From NCBI GenBank assembly GCA_016872775.1, contig VGZA01000052.1:1-41703 (forward strand): 41,703 nucleotides of DNA. Reading direction: 5' to 3'. The position numbers and the translations under genes are program-made. A model generated the notes under the pieces. It ran no database searches. It saw only the letters and a list, made by a program, of their open reading frames with translations, and was not told the DNA's origin. Shown one piece after another: positions 7,795 through 17,742 of the stretch. This DNA is from Planctomycetota bacterium. Its GTDB lineage: Bacteria; Planctomycetota; Planctomycetia; Pirellulales; Pirellulaceae. Every line of letters begins with the position of its first letter. The first letter of the stretch is position 1.

Positions 7795-10700
7795 ATGGCC
7801 ATTTCCGTCTCGGAGTTCTGGAAACTTGCGATTGAGAGCCGTTTACTCGACGGCGAACAATGCCAGCTGCTCGCCACACGCTGGGGCCACGTCAAAGGAG
7901 CCGCCGACCAGTCGAACGCCAAAACGCTCGCCGATTGGCTCGTGGCCACGAATGTGCTCAGCAAATACCAGACGCGCATTCTGCTGGCCGGGCACCCCGG
8001 CCCGTTCCAATATGGTGACTACGAGGTTTACGATCGGCTCGATCAAGGTTTGTTCAGCGGCTTGTTTCGTGCCATCCATCTAAAAACCCGCCACCCGGTT
8101 CGTCTGCAGTTCCTGACCGACGCACGCGTGCATGACGCGCGTGTCTGGGCAGCGATCCGTCAACGTACCCGGAGCCTGGCGTCGTTCCCAGGGAACGAAT
8201 TGATCCGTTTTCATGACGCGATCGATCTCGGGGCGCACAAGTTTCTTGTGAGCGAAGATCCACCCGGCCAGACGCTGGAACAATGGATCGCATCGGTCGG
8301 CCGGTTGCCTTACCAGGAATCAGCGCGGATCGGTCGCGTGGTTGCTCTTCTGGTCGCCCGGCTACACGAGCAAGGGATCGTGCATGGGCTGTTGTCCGCG
8401 CGTGCGGTGCGGATCGCGGAACATGGTCAGGTGGTGCTGGAAATTCCCGGGCAGGAATTTTGCCCGACGCTGGTCGATCCATCGCTGGCCTGGGCTGCCG
8501 ATTACTGGCCGCCGGAATTTGCCACGCCGGGCTTGGTCGCCGACATGTTGTCCGACGTCTATGCTCTAGGATGTCTGCTGTATCAGATGATCTCGGGGCG
8601 CGTGCCGTTTCCGGGCGGCGATGTCGCGCATAAACTGGCCCGCCATGCGGCGGAGCCGATCGAATCGTTGGAACCGCTGGGAGTGCCGGCTCCACTGACA
8701 AAAATCGTCGCCTACGCGATGGCGAAGAACCGTGCCGTACGTTTTCCCCAGATCGGAATGGTCGCAGAACAGCTGACGAATTTTGTCGATGCGGCTCGGC
8801 CTACGACGGAGCCGATTCCCGACAGGAATGCGCAGGCACTAACCTGGGCAGCCTATGAACAGGCACTGCGTGCCGGTCGTGACGCGACCCCTGCAGCTCC
8901 GGTAGCGAGGGCGTTGCAACCGTCGAGCGACCAGATACCGCCGCCCTCCATGCCTTCGGCGAGCAAGTCCGCGGCCGAATCTCCAAGCCCGCTTCAAGGC
9001 GTCGTGCCGATCGCCGGCCCATCAACGGCCTCCGTAACACAATTGCGAACGCGTCGACGCCGCAGCAGCGCTGGTCCCATGGTCTGGACGGTTTCGGCCG
9101 GGCTGGCGATTCTGATGCTGGCCGTGCTGGTTTACGCGTTGAACAATTCCCGCCCCCCGATCTCTGCGGAAGCGAATGCCAGTGCGGGAACCCGCTCGGA
9201 AGGCGATGCCGCCGGGAAATCGAACAAGTCGGTGACCGAATCGTCCGGTACGTCGCGAACCACATCCCAGCCTCGGACCGATGGCACGGCAACCTCGGAT
9301 CTGGTACTCGTGCCGGACGACGGCAAGACGCTCTGGGCGGCGCCAACCTCCGGCTCGGCAATTGACTTGCGATATCTGCCACCCGGCGCGCAGTTCTTCA
9401 TTCATTGCCGCGCGGCCGCCCTTTGTTCCGCGGAGCAAGGTCCCAGCGTACTGAAGTCACTGGGCCCGAACTTTGAGTCGCTGCTGCAACAATGGTCACG
9501 CGTGGCCGGGTTCGGATTGCCGGAGATCGACGAGCTCGTCACCGGACTTTACGCCAGTGATGGAGCGCAGCCTCGTCTGGCGATCGTCGTGCACTTGACC
9601 GCGCCGCTCGACGCGGAGCAAATCCGCGGTCGCTGGACCGACGCGACTCCGGCAGGCGAGGGCGGGAGCGAGTTATTCCGCGCGGGTTCCTGGTGGTACT
9701 GGATTCCTAGTGACGGCAATGGCGGCGGAAACTCCGGCAGCGGCGACGGCCACACCGGCCGGACCTTTGTCATGGCCTCGACCGAACAGGATTTAACGGA
9801 AGCGATGCAGGCTCGCGGAGCACCACCGGTGCTCCGTGGCGATGTGCAGCGCCTGCTGCGGGATAGCGATCGGGAAATGCATGTGACGTTATTCGGTGCG
9901 CCGAATTTTCTGTACAGCGAATTGCTCCCCGAAGGTCGCAACTACTATTTTGGCGAAGCGAAAAAAATCCGCGGTGCTTTGGAATGGCTGCTGGGTGACG
10001 ATTTGCAGGCGTTGGCGATGGGAATGCACTTCGGCAGCGACTTCTACTGGGAATTGCGGTTGGCGGCGAACCCCAATCTCGATCGGACTCGGCTGGCGTC
10101 GGATCTGCAACGCAGGCTGGAACAGGTCCCCGACGCGATGTTCGATTACGTGGTAAGGCTGGGGGCGAATCCGTATTGGGAAAAAGTGAGGTTTCAGTTG
10201 CCACAAATGGTCCGCTTCGCCCACAAGATGTCGCGGGTAGGCGTGGAGCGCGACGCGGCGATGATCAACGGACTTTTGCCTGGCTATTCGGCGCACAATC
10301 TACTGCTGGGAACCGAACTGCTGCTGGCCTCCACTCCATCGGCGGCGCCCGCTCCCAGCGCGGAAAAAACGCCGGCTCGGTTTGCCAGTATGGAAGAGGT
10401 GTTGGAGAAATACCGCACCAAATTGGCGTTCGAGGCGAATTCGCTGGAATTTGTCGTCCAGGACATTGCCAAGGACGTGGTGGAGAACGTGCGAGGATTG
10501 CCGTACGAGTTCAAGATCCGCATCATGGGTGATCACCTGCAACTCGACGGAATCACGCGCAACCAGACGGTGCGCGACTTCAATCTGGCTGATAAAACGG
10601 TCGGCGAGATTCTGACGGCTGTGGTCATGAAGGCCAATCCGATCAAGACGGTCAATTCGCCCTCCCAAAAGAACCAGCAGTTGATCTGGGTGATCGCCGA

Positions 10701-10803
10701 TAATCCCGATGATCCAGGCAAGAAAATCGTTTTGATTACTACGCGGCAGATGGCGGAAAAGAACAAGTACGAACTGCCAACGGTGTTTCGCATGCCGGAA
10801 TGA
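7795..10803 (+). CDS. Membrane pseudokinase with extracytoplasmic C-terminal STN-like module
   Basis: The 1002-residue protein starts with a short helical domain (1-60), then a kinase-like fold (~66-330), a Pro-rich linker, one membrane helix (~429-450) and a ~550-residue outer part. The kinase fold lacks its catalytic residues: the VAIK lysine position is R103 ('PVRLQFL'), the HRD motif is HGL at 197-199, the following Asn is Ala, and no DFG is visible. The structural 'WPPE' and 'SDVYALGCLLYQMISG' are kept. It is thus a pseudokinase, probably a sensor or scaffold. The final ~130 residues ('DHLQLDGITRNQTVRDFN', then 'TVGEILTAVV') resemble the STN short domain of secretins. The stop codon overlaps the next gene by ATGA, implying coupled translation. 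Confidence 0.8.
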   Translation: MAISVSEFWKLAIESRLLDGEQCQLLATRWGHVKGAADQSNAKTLADWLVATNVLSKYQTRILLAGHPGPFQYGDYEVYDRLDQGLFSGLFRAIHLKTRHPVRLQFLTDARVHDARVWAAIRQRTRSLASFPGNELIRFHDAIDLGAHKFLVSEDPPGQTLEQWIASVGRLPYQESARIGRVVALLVARLHEQGIVHGLLSARAVRIAEHGQVVLEIPGQEFCPTLVDPSLAWAADYWPPEFATPGLVADMLSDVYALGCLLYQMISGRVPFPGGDVAHKLARHAAEPIESLEPLGVPAPLTKIVAYAMAKNRAVRFPQIGMVAEQLTNFVDAARPTTEPIPDRNAQALTWAAYEQALRAGRDATPAAPVARALQPSSDQIPPPSMPSASKSAAESPSPLQGVVPIAGPSTASVTQLRTRRRRSSAGPMVWTVSAGLAILMLAVLVYALNNSRPPISAEANASAGTRSEGDAAGKSNKSVTESSGTSRTTSQPRTDGTATSDLVLVPDDGKTLWAAPTSGSAIDLRYLPPGAQFFIHCRAAALCSAEQGPSVLKSLGPNFESLLQQWSRVAGFGLPEIDELVTGLYASDGAQPRLAIVVHLTAPLDAEQIRGRWTDATPAGEGGSELFRAGSWWYWIPSDGNGGGNSGSGDGHTGRTFVMASTEQDLTEAMQARGAPPVLRGDVQRLLRDSDREMHVTLFGAPNFLYSELLPEGRNYYFGEAKKIRGALEWLLGDDLQALAMGMHFGSDFYWELRLAANPNLDRTRLASDLQRRLEQVPDAMFDYVVRLGANPYWEKVRFQLPQMVRFAHKMSRVGVERDAAMINGLLPGYSAHNLLLGTELLLASTPSAAPAPSAEKTPARFASMEEVLEKYRTKLAFEANSLEFVVQDIAKDVVENVRGLPYEFKIRIMGDHLQLDGITRNQTVRDFNLADKTVGEILTAVVMKANPIKTVNSPSQKNQQLIWVIADNPDDPGKKIVLITTRQMAEKNKYELPTVFRMPE

Positions 10804-13022
10804 TCCGTCGCGACGCGCTGGGTGCAGTTCCTTTCCTGCGAGGCCGAACCTTGGAACCATTCACGATTACCTGCGCCACATGCAAAGCCAGGCTCAAGGT
10901 ACGCGACCGGTCGGCGATCGGCCAGATTGTGGCCTGCCCCAAGTGCCGCAGCATGGTGATGGTCGAATCGCCGCACGGCTCGCCGCTGCTCGGCGGAGGG
11001 TCCCAGGACACTTCCCGCACTACCGAAGCTTCCGCAGCGAAAGTTCGGCCTCCATCGCGTCCATTTGACTCGCAGGAAAATACCGTGTCCGGCAGTCACG
11101 ACGACTTGACTCCGTCCCGATTGATGGCGGAGTCCCCGCCGACGGCGGCGGGCAGATCGAATGCCGATACGTTGCCGGAGTTGGAATCCGAACCACTCGG
11201 GAATTCTCTACCGCCGTCCGTCGGCTTTGCATCTCCACCGGCCCCGGTATCCGCAGCATCACCAATGCCCCCCGGACCGTCCTCCGCTTTTGATGCGCCG
11301 CAGGTTCGTCGTTTTCGTCAGATCATGATGGTTGCCGGCGCAGCCATGCTCGGATCACTGCTGGCGATCCTGGTCTTCGGCTATCTGGGAAACCGTTGGG
11401 GACAGCCGCCGATCACGGCCTCGAATCCATCATCGGACGGTAGGGGAAAAACGAGCGACGATGCCGGAAGTCGATTACCAGGCCCGCCCTACAGTGGTTC
11501 GGCCGACGGCAAGGACGCCGCGCCGATCGGAGTTGCGGAGCGTCCCATAACTGGCGGCGGTACCGACGATGCGAATGCGGAAACGCGAGGCGAAGCCGAC
11601 GTTCCCTCGGAACGCGGTCCCGATGGCTCGGGGGTCGAACCGGCACGCAATCCTCCGGTCGCGACTGAGGTCCCCGTGCCCGAACGGGGCAACGACACGG
11701 AACCGATCCCGGAGGCGACGGGTGACCGGGCGGCGAGACCGGTTCCCAAGGGTCAGCCCGGAGAAGTCAGTCCGTTCGGTGAATTCAGCGACATCTTTCA
11801 GAGTCGCACCGGCCAGGGTAATCCGCCGCGCGGATTGCCGGAGCGGCCAAGGACGGCCGGTCAAGGCTCGCGTCCGGACGGCGCCGAACAGTCTGCATTG
11901 CCCCGTCCGGAGCCGCGTGAAATCGATCTGGAGGCTCGGTTGGCGGATCGCCTGGTCAGCTACCGGCAGGAGTCGATTCCGCTCGCCGAATTTGCTTCCT
12001 TCATGACGCAATGGAGCACGATTCCGCTTGTGTTTGACTGGGACGCCTTGCGTCTTCGACATATTTCGGTCGATGCTTCGTTAACCATTCATGCGCCGCA
12101 ACAGACCACCGTCGGTCGACTGCTCGACGCGGTGTTGAAACCGCATCATCTCGGTTTACGCACCGAGGGTGAAGTCGTCGCGATCACGTTTTCCGAAGAA
12201 TGGCGAACCGAGGCCAAAGTGGAGCGGATCTCGCTCGACGACCTGTTGAGCGCGACAGCAGCGGAAGCCGACGCGGTATTGGAGTGGATCAAGATCTTTG
12301 CCGCGCCGCAGTCGTGGGACGATCAGGGCGGCGATGGCACCTTGGCGATCGAAAATCGGCAATTAGTCATCAATAATGTGCCGGCGGTAATCGCGGAGGT
12401 CGTGTTTCTCTGCGATCGGATGCGAGCCGCCCGCGGGTTGAAGGGCCTGCATTATTCGAATGAGGAAGTTGCCCTGTTCCATACTCCCTGGCAGGACAAT
12501 GCTCGTCTGGCAGCGCCGGTCACCTTGAATTACGTAAGGCCGACGCGCTGGTCCGAGATCTTGAAGCGGTTGAGCGCCGACACCCAGACCACAATCGTTG
12601 TGGATTGGCGCGGAGTGGCGGAAGCGGGGTGGAATCCGGCCGCGACGATCAAGTTCACGACCGACGGTAAACCGCTGCAGGAAGCGATTCAGGCGATGGT
12701 GGTGCCGATGGAGTTGTCGTATCGAGTCGTCGATCGGAACACGATTGTAATCAGCTCGGCGCGCACGCTTTCCGAGCAGTTGTTTGTTGACGTTTTTCCG
12801 CTGCATTCCCTGCGCGATGCAGGTGACGACGCCGACCAGATACTGGAACGCGTGCGGATGGCGGTCGACCCGTTGCAGCTTCGCGAAAACGGCGGCAGTG
12901 GCGAAATCGTAGTCGAAGCAAACGGCCTCTACCTCTGGGCGCGGCTGTCGTATGCCCCGATGCAGGTGATCGCAGAGTTGCTCGCGCCGCGGGCCAGCAG
13001 CAAATCGGATCCGTTGGAGTAG
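10800..13022 (+). CDS. Zinc-ribbon membrane protein with two STN-like modules
   Basis: The 740-residue protein has an N-terminal zinc ribbon (C25-x2-C28-x17-C46-x2-C49), a low-complexity acidic/Pro linker, one membrane helix (~175-195), a second long Gly/Pro-rich linker and a folded extracytoplasmic part from about 380. That part has two STN-like modules (~385-465 with 'TVGRLLDAVLKPHHLGLR', and ~575-660 with 'PLQEAIQAMVVPMELSYR'), the type of short beta-alpha domain found at the start of secretins and TonB-dependent receptors. No secretin pore domain follows. The start overlaps the stop of the pseudokinase gene by four bases. The shared membrane topology and STN-like tails suggest the two proteins act together at the envelope; their function is unknown. 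Confidence 0.78.
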   Translation: MIRRDALGAVPFLRGRTLEPFTITCATCKARLKVRDRSAIGQIVACPKCRSMVMVESPHGSPLLGGGSQDTSRTTEASAAKVRPPSRPFDSQENTVSGSHDDLTPSRLMAESPPTAAGRSNADTLPELESEPLGNSLPPSVGFASPPAPVSAASPMPPGPSSAFDAPQVRRFRQIMMVAGAAMLGSLLAILVFGYLGNRWGQPPITASNPSSDGRGKTSDDAGSRLPGPPYSGSADGKDAAPIGVAERPITGGGTDDANAETRGEADVPSERGPDGSGVEPARNPPVATEVPVPERGNDTEPIPEATGDRAARPVPKGQPGEVSPFGEFSDIFQSRTGQGNPPRGLPERPRTAGQGSRPDGAEQSALPRPEPREIDLEARLADRLVSYRQESIPLAEFASFMTQWSTIPLVFDWDALRLRHISVDASLTIHAPQQTTVGRLLDAVLKPHHLGLRTEGEVVAITFSEEWRTEAKVERISLDDLLSATAAEADAVLEWIKIFAAPQSWDDQGGDGTLAIENRQLVINNVPAVIAEVVFLCDRMRAARGLKGLHYSNEEVALFHTPWQDNARLAAPVTLNYVRPTRWSEILKRLSADTQTTIVVDWRGVAEAGWNPAATIKFTTDGKPLQEAIQAMVVPMELSYRVVDRNTIVISSARTLSEQLFVDVFPLHSLRDAGDDADQILERVRMAVDPLQLRENGGSGEIVVEANGLYLWARLSYAPMQVIAELLAPRASSKSDPLE

Positions 13023-13224
13023 TCGACCGCCGCAATCGCCTCGATCAGATCCGGCGGATCGGTGTCGTTCATGAGCAGTACTTCCACCAGCGCACAGAAC
13101 TTCACGTCGGCCTGCCCTTGCTCAAAGACGCGGTGTCCATCCGCGAGCGGACGCAAAAAAATTCGAGCTACGCACGCGGGTGAATCCAGGCGTGAAAATC
13201 CGGGCGAAAAATCCCGGCAAAAAA
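13023..13224. terminator. Convergent gap with terminator-like hairpin for the propeller gene
   Basis: The gap separates the zinc-ribbon gene (plus) from the giant minus-strand gene. CCGGG at 13200-13204 pairs with CCCGG at 13213-13217; read on the minus strand the stem is followed by ATTTTC and preceded by a T-run, so it fits an intrinsic terminator about 10-25 bases after the minus-strand stop. Confidence 0.5.
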
Positions 13225-16200
13225 TCACGGCTGGCGCACTAATTCGACCAGTTCGCGGCGCGGGTCTTGGGGGCCGCGTCCGAAGAACACCCACGTTCGA
13301 CCGGGGCCGGCGATCGCCGGTCCCCATCGAGGGTCTTCGTCGTCCAACGCCGGCAGGGCGACGGAGGCCTGGACGGCGCCTGTTGTTACGTCCAGCCAAT
13401 CGAGTTGCGGGCGGAATTTTTTCGCGCCATCGACAGGCAATGTTCGACTGATCAATATCGTCGCCGAATTGCCCGGAACGCGGGCCACTTCGGCAGGGGG
13501 ACCGTCCATCTGCATCGTGAGAACCCCGGCAACGCGTGTCGCCCAGACCACATGGCCGTCGGTCTCATTCAGCCCCGAAAACCCCGCGTCCGTTTGCACG
13601 ACGACAACGCCGGCGCGCCAGGCAACCATTCTGCGGATATCCGGGACCAATGTTGACCAGCGCAACTGACCCGTCGCAGCGTCAACACAATCGACGGTTC
13701 GCACACCTGGCTGAGCGTAGCAGAGCCAACCCTCGTGAAGCAGTGGCCGATCGTGGGACTGCGCGCAGGTTTCCGACTCTTCATCGAACGGTAATGCGAC
13801 CTGATGCCGCAGCCAGCGTACCTCTCCGTCGTAGTCGCAGCAGAGCACCATTCCGCCCAACACGGCGATCAGGCCGTCGTCGCGGGGCAGCAGTTCGCAC
13901 ATGCGGTGGGTGAGCCATGTAGGAGAAAGCCGCAACAGATCGACTTGGGTCAGAATGTCGCCCGTTTCCGCGTCGATGGAAGTCAGCTTCAGGATGCTCT
14001 CGGTCGGGTCAAGTCGTTGCAACGTCAGCGCGAGAAGCCGATCGTGCCGAGGGATCGGATCGGAGACGACCCACTGTCCCTTCCAGTCGCTTGCCGCCCA
14101 AAGCAGTCGGCCGGTCGCCTTCTCGACACTCATCAGAATCGGGCCGTCGCCATAGAGCATGCGCGCAACCAGTGCATTACCAAGCGGGACCGGTCGCATG
14201 GGCACGTTGGTCCAATCGCGGGATCTCAGAGCTTTTACGCCCTGCGGTGCGGCCTGCCAAAGTCGCTGACCGGTTTCGACGTGGTAGGCAGCGACCTGGA
14301 AGCGATTGGAAACAAACAGGCTCTTGTCGTCCGTCAGCGCGGCGATCTGGTTACCGGCCCAATCGACCTTGAACCGGTTTAGTCCGCGCATGACTTCCTC
14401 GCCGGGCGCTTCACCGAGCGGACCGTCGATTGCCCCGCGGACCTGCACCTGAAAATTGCCAGGCGACGGCGCGGTCTGCAGGCGCAGTTCGCTGCCATCG
14501 CCGCGCGCATCCACGGCATACCGATCCTGGAATGGGGGGTGGCGCTCTCCAGGGACACCGGCAACCGCACCTGCGGGGGCCGCCGCGGACTTGGCGGCGT
14601 CGATCCCACGATGGCGGCGCAATTCGGTCAGCATCGCGTCGAATTCGCCCGCCGACCAGCGACGTTCACCAATTTTAACGTCGGCGGCGAAACCGACGTC
14701 AAGATGCAGCCCTAACATGGCGCCGGCAAGCCTCAGCCTGGCCGACAGCGATTCAGGGATCTCGCTAAGCGACCGGGCCGCGCGCTGGTACTCGCCCAGC
14801 GCGAGATCAAATTGTCCATCCGCCAATGCGCGATCGCCCAACCATTGCCTGGCTTCGACTGCGAATTCCGTTGGTTCGAATTGGACCGCTGCCAGCCGTA
14901 CTGCCGCCGCGTCGCCCGCGGCAATCGCTTCGCGAATTCGCACGCGGGCGATCGCCGCGTGATTGCGAATGATCGCCTCGCGCAGCGCCGGGGAACTGCG
15001 AATGGCGTGCAGCACCGCGACAGGCATGGTTACCAGCAGCGAATCGTCGCCGCCCCAACGCGCCAGTCCACGCGTTGCATCGACCGACAACGTCGCGATG
15101 AGCCGCGCAGCCTCATCGGCCGATCCCGACTCCAGAATCGCCTGCAACTCGCCCAGCGCATTGTAGGTGTCCTTATCGAGCTCCTCGATCAGCGGATGCT
15201 GCCACCCCGGCTTGGGACGCAGCGCCGATTCCACGCCGCGAACGCGACTCGCGCGGGGCTCGCTGCGCTGCGCCGCGAGCCGGCGCGAGACTCGTTCCCC
15301 GGAAAGACTCTCGCGCCGCGCCAGCGATTCGCCCCAATCCAGCAGCGGTACGTTCTCCTGATGATGAAAAAAGCGAACGCGACGGCAGAAGTCGAACGCG
15401 TCGTCCCACGCGCCGCGGTACAAGTACGTCAACAACTCCAGTCGCACCAGTTGCGGATCGACGAGCGGATAATTGGCTTTGGTATCGAGCGGTAAATGCA
15501 TAAAAGCCGGACGAATGTCGGAACAAGGGAGTTGGGCCCCGGCGCGAAACATCGCCTGTCCCAACTGCTGGTACCGTTCCACCAGCAGCGGAACGACGGC
15601 ATGCGTATTGCGCAGATCGAGCAGCAACGAAGCCTGCTCCAACGCGCGCAACTGAAGATCCACAGGCCATTCCAGTTGCGGCAGATCGGCCAGCAGATCG
15701 AGCAGCAGCGGTTCACCGATAACCCGAGTGCAACCGGCGGCCAAGGTGCGCAGGGCCGCCGCACGCCGCCAGACCGACAGTTCCACGTCGCTCGGACGAC
15801 TCGGATCGACCTGCTGCAGCCAGGCCTCGCGCGTGATCGCGTCGAGGACCGGCGGGGCCTTCTTCAAAACCGTATCGGGGACCATTGCGGTCAACGCGTC
15901 CAGCGGCCGGATCTCACAATGCACCAACCGCAGGCCACAGCCAGACGACATCGCCACATGGTGCAACCCCAGATGCGTCGCGCCCAACGGCACCGGCAAG
16001 GTTTGTTCGAGCTCCGCCCAATGCACACCATCGCTGCCCGTCCAGCATCGTGCGACGCCCGAGCCGACCACCAGCCGCAGCCAGTGGCTGCCTGAATTGA
16101 CCGGCAGGTAATGTTCTGCCACGCTGGGATAATTGTCTTCGCGGGCGTCCTCGTCGCCGCGCACGGCAAGGCACAAACCGCCGTTGCGGCGGTCCTGCAT

Positions 16201-17742
16201 CCACCGCACCACTTGTCCCGGCCGCTCGCCTGGCTTGCCGAGAAACACCCCGGCGCCGGACCCCGCCTGCTCGATTTTCAGCACCACTTCGCGCAGTTCA
16301 CCGTTCGGTAACGGCATCATCGCCCACCCGCGCACGGCGGCCATTTCCGCGTGCAGCTGAACCTCGCCGCCCGGCATTCGTTCCAGTCGGGCATTGGTTC
16401 CCAGTTGTTCGGTCCAATCCGACTCGGCGGGACGCAGAGCCCTCGGTTGGACGGGTCCGTCCTCACGAAGCGCGGGAGGCGGCGCGCTGTGCACCATCGC
16501 AATTCCGTAAAACGTGGCCTTTCCCGAAAACAGCACCTCGTCGGGAATGGCGCCGGGAAACGGCGCTCGAAGCAGCACCACATCGCCGCGCGTTACCAGG
16601 ACCTCTCCGTGGGCGGGTCGGATTTCGATCGGGCCGCCGAGCCGCAGATTCGTGCGCCGCGCCCGCCCATCGTCGGTGGCAAGGAGCATCCACGCCCCGG
16701 GCGCCGCCGCCGTGGATTCGCGTTCGATTCGATACGCCGACCAACGCCAGTTATCATCCTCGTGGTAAACGAGCGCTACCCCCTCCCGACCGCGATAGAG
16801 CTGAATCTGCAATCGCTGGTAATTCTCCATCCAGACGCGCAGGCCGTGGTGCGGTCCCAGCGGTGCCTTGAGACGCAATACACCATCGATACCGGCGCAT
16901 TGGCCCACCGTGGTTCGCGCGTCGACGATCCGCTGTGGATTACCATCCAGCGGTTCAAACCACTTTTCGAGGTATTCCCGCCGTGGCAGGAACTTGCCCG
17001 TCTCGAAAGTGTCAAAACAGACCTGCTCGAACGGCGGCAAAGGCCGATCGTCCACCAGCGCATCGTGCCAGGGTGGAACCGGGGCCTGCGGCGCAACCGA
17101 CTCCCGGACGGGATCCGGGAGTTCCGGTTCTTCCGGCTGTTTTAACGGCAGTGATGAATCCGGTTCGTTCACCGCGGGACCGCCGTCGGCGGACGCATCG
17201 GTTGCTGCGTGGTCGGAATGGTCGTCGGCCCCGGCCGAACTCGCCGCTCTCGTTCGATCGGTGGACGGATCTCCTTGCTGGTTCGCCGGATTCGTCGGCA
17301 CCGCCGCGTCCGTCGCCTTTTCTTCCCGTTTCCCCGCTTTCGATCTCCGATCGACGACGGCCCGCCGTGACCGTTCGTCGATACCGGTTCCCTCCGCCAC
17401 CATGCTGGATCGGTCGGACTGGGGCCTGCGACTGCGCACGATTCCATAGCCGACAACCAGCACCAACACTCCCGCCGACACCGCAAAAATCGCTAGCCGG
17501 TGAGTTCGAACCGCAGGCTGACGCGGGGCTCGGGAAAGAATCATCTCAGGTGTTATGTGGATGCGACTCAACGCGGTCGCAAGATAGGTCTCCATCCGCA
17601 GTTGTTCGAGCAACACTTTCCGCACTTCCTGCGACTGTTGCATCCGCTGACGCAACCAATGGATTTCCGCGATCGACAATTCGTGCGGGGACTTCGATTC
17701 CAGCAGCTTGATCAGTTCATCATCACGTTGCGGAACGGTCAT
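13225..17742 (-). CDS. Giant membrane-anchored protein with C-terminal PQQ-like propeller, coupled to an ECF sigma factor
   Basis: The 1505-residue product has a charged cytoplasmic N-terminus (1-80, 'ELLI'-type helices with 'SIAEIHWLRQRMQQS'), one membrane helix at 83-102, an acidic Ser/Pro linker to about 240, then a very large outer region. Residues ~240-640 contain beta-rich jelly-roll-like segments, ~650-1100 are helical and repeat-like, and ~1150-1500 show PQQ-like propeller repeats ('VSVEKATGRLLWAASDWKG', 'CVDAATGQLRWSTLV', 'LNETDGHVVWATRV'). The ATG overlaps the sigma factor stop by ATGA, so the two are translated together. The layout (cytoplasmic stub, one helix, large sensor outside) suggests an anti-sigma or sensor partner, but no canonical zinc anti-sigma motif is present. 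It may belong to the planctomycete DUF1583-type family; I cannot confirm this. Confidence 0.72.
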   Translation of the reverse strand: MTVPQRDDELIKLLESKSPHELSIAEIHWLRQRMQQSQEVRKVLLEQLRMETYLATALSRIHITPEMILSRAPRQPAVRTHRLAIFAVSAGVLVLVVGYGIVRSRRPQSDRSSMVAEGTGIDERSRRAVVDRRSKAGKREEKATDAAVPTNPANQQGDPSTDRTRAASSAGADDHSDHAATDASADGGPAVNEPDSSLPLKQPEEPELPDPVRESVAPQAPVPPWHDALVDDRPLPPFEQVCFDTFETGKFLPRREYLEKWFEPLDGNPQRIVDARTTVGQCAGIDGVLRLKAPLGPHHGLRVWMENYQRLQIQLYRGREGVALVYHEDDNWRWSAYRIERESTAAAPGAWMLLATDDGRARRTNLRLGGPIEIRPAHGEVLVTRGDVVLLRAPFPGAIPDEVLFSGKATFYGIAMVHSAPPPALREDGPVQPRALRPAESDWTEQLGTNARLERMPGGEVQLHAEMAAVRGWAMMPLPNGELREVVLKIEQAGSGAGVFLGKPGERPGQVVRWMQDRRNGGLCLAVRGDEDAREDNYPSVAEHYLPVNSGSHWLRLVVGSGVARCWTGSDGVHWAELEQTLPVPLGATHLGLHHVAMSSGCGLRLVHCEIRPLDALTAMVPDTVLKKAPPVLDAITREAWLQQVDPSRPSDVELSVWRRAAALRTLAAGCTRVIGEPLLLDLLADLPQLEWPVDLQLRALEQASLLLDLRNTHAVVPLLVERYQQLGQAMFRAGAQLPCSDIRPAFMHLPLDTKANYPLVDPQLVRLELLTYLYRGAWDDAFDFCRRVRFFHHQENVPLLDWGESLARRESLSGERVSRRLAAQRSEPRASRVRGVESALRPKPGWQHPLIEELDKDTYNALGELQAILESGSADEAARLIATLSVDATRGLARWGGDDSLLVTMPVAVLHAIRSSPALREAIIRNHAAIARVRIREAIAAGDAAAVRLAAVQFEPTEFAVEARQWLGDRALADGQFDLALGEYQRAARSLSEIPESLSARLRLAGAMLGLHLDVGFAADVKIGERRWSAGEFDAMLTELRRHRGIDAAKSAAAPAGAVAGVPGERHPPFQDRYAVDARGDGSELRLQTAPSPGNFQVQVRGAIDGPLGEAPGEEVMRGLNRFKVDWAGNQIAALTDDKSLFVSNRFQVAAYHVETGQRLWQAAPQGVKALRSRDWTNVPMRPVPLGNALVARMLYGDGPILMSVEKATGRLLWAASDWKGQWVVSDPIPRHDRLLALTLQRLDPTESILKLTSIDAETGDILTQVDLLRLSPTWLTHRMCELLPRDDGLIAVLGGMVLCCDYDGEVRWLRHQVALPFDEESETCAQSHDRPLLHEGWLCYAQPGVRTVDCVDAATGQLRWSTLVPDIRRMVAWRAGVVVVQTDAGFSGLNETDGHVVWATRVAGVLTMQMDGPPAEVARVPGNSATILISRTLPVDGAKKFRPQLDWLDVTTGAVQASVALPALDDEDPRWGPAIAGPGRTWVFFGRGPQDPRRELVELVRQP

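Noticed and set aside
6417-7979. 520-codon open frame antisense to threonine aldolase
   Set aside because: Spans the end of one gene and the start of another on the other strand, lacks motifs and has shadow-like composition.
12929-13399. Minus-strand frame with 'QADVKFCALVEVLLMNDTDP' in the convergent gap
   Set aside because: Part looks protein-like, but most of it overlaps two strong genes and the gap is only 202 bases with a terminator hairpin.
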